Of a stretch of DNA of 42,445 nucleotides, positions 42,122 to 42,445 are shown piece after piece. Source of the stretch: Dehalococcoidia bacterium (GTDB lineage Bacteria > Chloroflexota > Dehalococcoidia > GIF9 > AB-539-J10); assembly GCA_007129495.1 (NCBI GenBank), contig SKVJ01000029.1, positions 1-42,445 of the forward strand. Reading direction: 5' to 3'. The translations under genes and the position numbers were made by a program. Numbering within the stretch: the first letter of the stretch is position 1; the number at the start of each line of letters is the position of its first letter. Under the pieces are notes generated by a model. It was given only the letters and a program-made list of their open reading frames with translations, was not told the DNA's origin and made no database searches.

Positions 42122-42445
42122 TTGAAGATTTATGTAGGCAATCTCCCATTTGAGACCACGGATGAGGATCTCGCCCAGGAATTCTCGACGTTCGGCGAGG
42201 TGGCATCAGCCAACGTCGTGATCGACCGTGTTAACGGCAGGTCCAGGGGATTCGGTTTCGTGGACATGCCCTCCGATGCCGAGGCGGAGGCTGCTATTGC
42301 AGCTCTGAACGGCAAAGAGATGATGGGCAGACCCCTCACCGTTAATGAGTCTCGCCCTCGTGAAGACAGCGGAGGTTTCCGCGGTGGACGTGGCGGCGGC
42401 GGTGGTGGCGGTGGCTATCGTGGTGGTGGCGGCGGTGGCGGTGGC
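42122..42445 (+). CDS. Glycine-rich RRM RNA-binding protein (copy 2), truncated by window end
   Basis: Begins at TTG 42122 (KIYVGNL follows, aligned with copy 1) after AGAGGAG. Visible are RNP2 (IYVGNL) and RNP1 (RSRGFGFVDM), then the end of the RRM (GRPLTVNESRPRED) and a Gly-rich tail that runs off the window. At least 108 residues are present. It is a paralog of 39779-40198 with clear divergence inside the RRM (for example FSTFGEVASANVVIDRVNG). Confidence 0.9.
   Translation, partial: MKIYVGNLPFETTDEDLAQEFSTFGEVASANVVIDRVNGRSRGFGFVDMPSDAEAEAAIAALNGKEMMGRPLTVNESRPREDSGGFRGGRGGGGGGGGYRGGGGGGGG

Overview
The window looks like a piece of chromosome from an uncultured strictly anaerobic bacterium, most likely a Chloroflexota (Dehalococcoidia-like) lineage. 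This placement is inferred from gene content only: a group 4 (Ech-type) [NiFe] hydrogenase, a fused ferredoxin-dependent 2-oxoacid oxidoreductase beside an ADP-forming acyl-CoA synthetase, a corrinoid protein/UroD-type methyltransferase pair, and paired zinc-ribbon and glycine-rich RRM genes. No rRNA, tRNA or CRISPR array was seen.

Layout. 1-1.2 kb: 5'-truncated ISL3-type transposase. 1.2-2.9 kb (minus): hspR-hsp20-hsp20 heat-shock operon with a sigma-70 promoter overlapped by a HAIR-like inverted repeat. 3.2-7.0 kb: 2-keto-4-pentenoate hydratase-like gene, flavodoxin-fold reductase, small membrane protein, and a J-domain protein carrying five zinc-ribbon-like Cys clusters and a C-terminal membrane helix. 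7.3-13.8 kb (minus): compact six-gene Ech-type hydrogenase operon whose NuoC-like subunit is fused to a complete GltD/NfnB-like NAD(P)H-dehydrogenase module. 13.8-15.6 kb: IS3-family transposase remnant and a GNAT-like gene. 15.9-25.1 kb (plus): metabolic cluster with an RraA-like protein, GntR/FCD regulator, fused indolepyruvate-type oxidoreductase, ADP-forming acyl-CoA synthetase, D-2-hydroxyacid dehydrogenase and class II aldolase. 25.5-29.4 kb: triple-repeat DUF3096 membrane protein, corrinoid protein, UroD-family methyltransferase and TatD. 29.5-32.6 kb (minus): primary-type sigma factor and MgtE. 33.3-36.3 kb (plus): DUF4349/PKD envelope protein, carboxymuconolactone decarboxylase-like protein and an orphan OpuAC-type lipoprotein. 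36.5-39.5 kb: DUF3467 plus a HepT-like protein without its catalytic motif, an ATP-grasp protein, and a decayed histidine kinase sharing a 66-bp repeat with the DUF3467 leader. 39.5-42.4 kb (plus): zinc ribbon, RRM protein, DEAD-box helicase, second zinc ribbon, second RRM protein (cut by the window end).

How it fits together (inference): the oxidoreductase would make reduced ferredoxin and an acyl-CoA that the synthetase converts to acid plus ATP. The hydrogenase could then dispose of electrons as H2 while pumping ions, and its GltD-like module suggests a direct NAD(P)H link. The strongest candidate for something undescribed is that NuoC-GltD fusion inside an otherwise canonical Ech operon. 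Secondary points are the HAIR-like operator, the duplicated RNA-chaperone cassette, the HepT-like/DUF3467 pair and several long perfect palindromes between genes.
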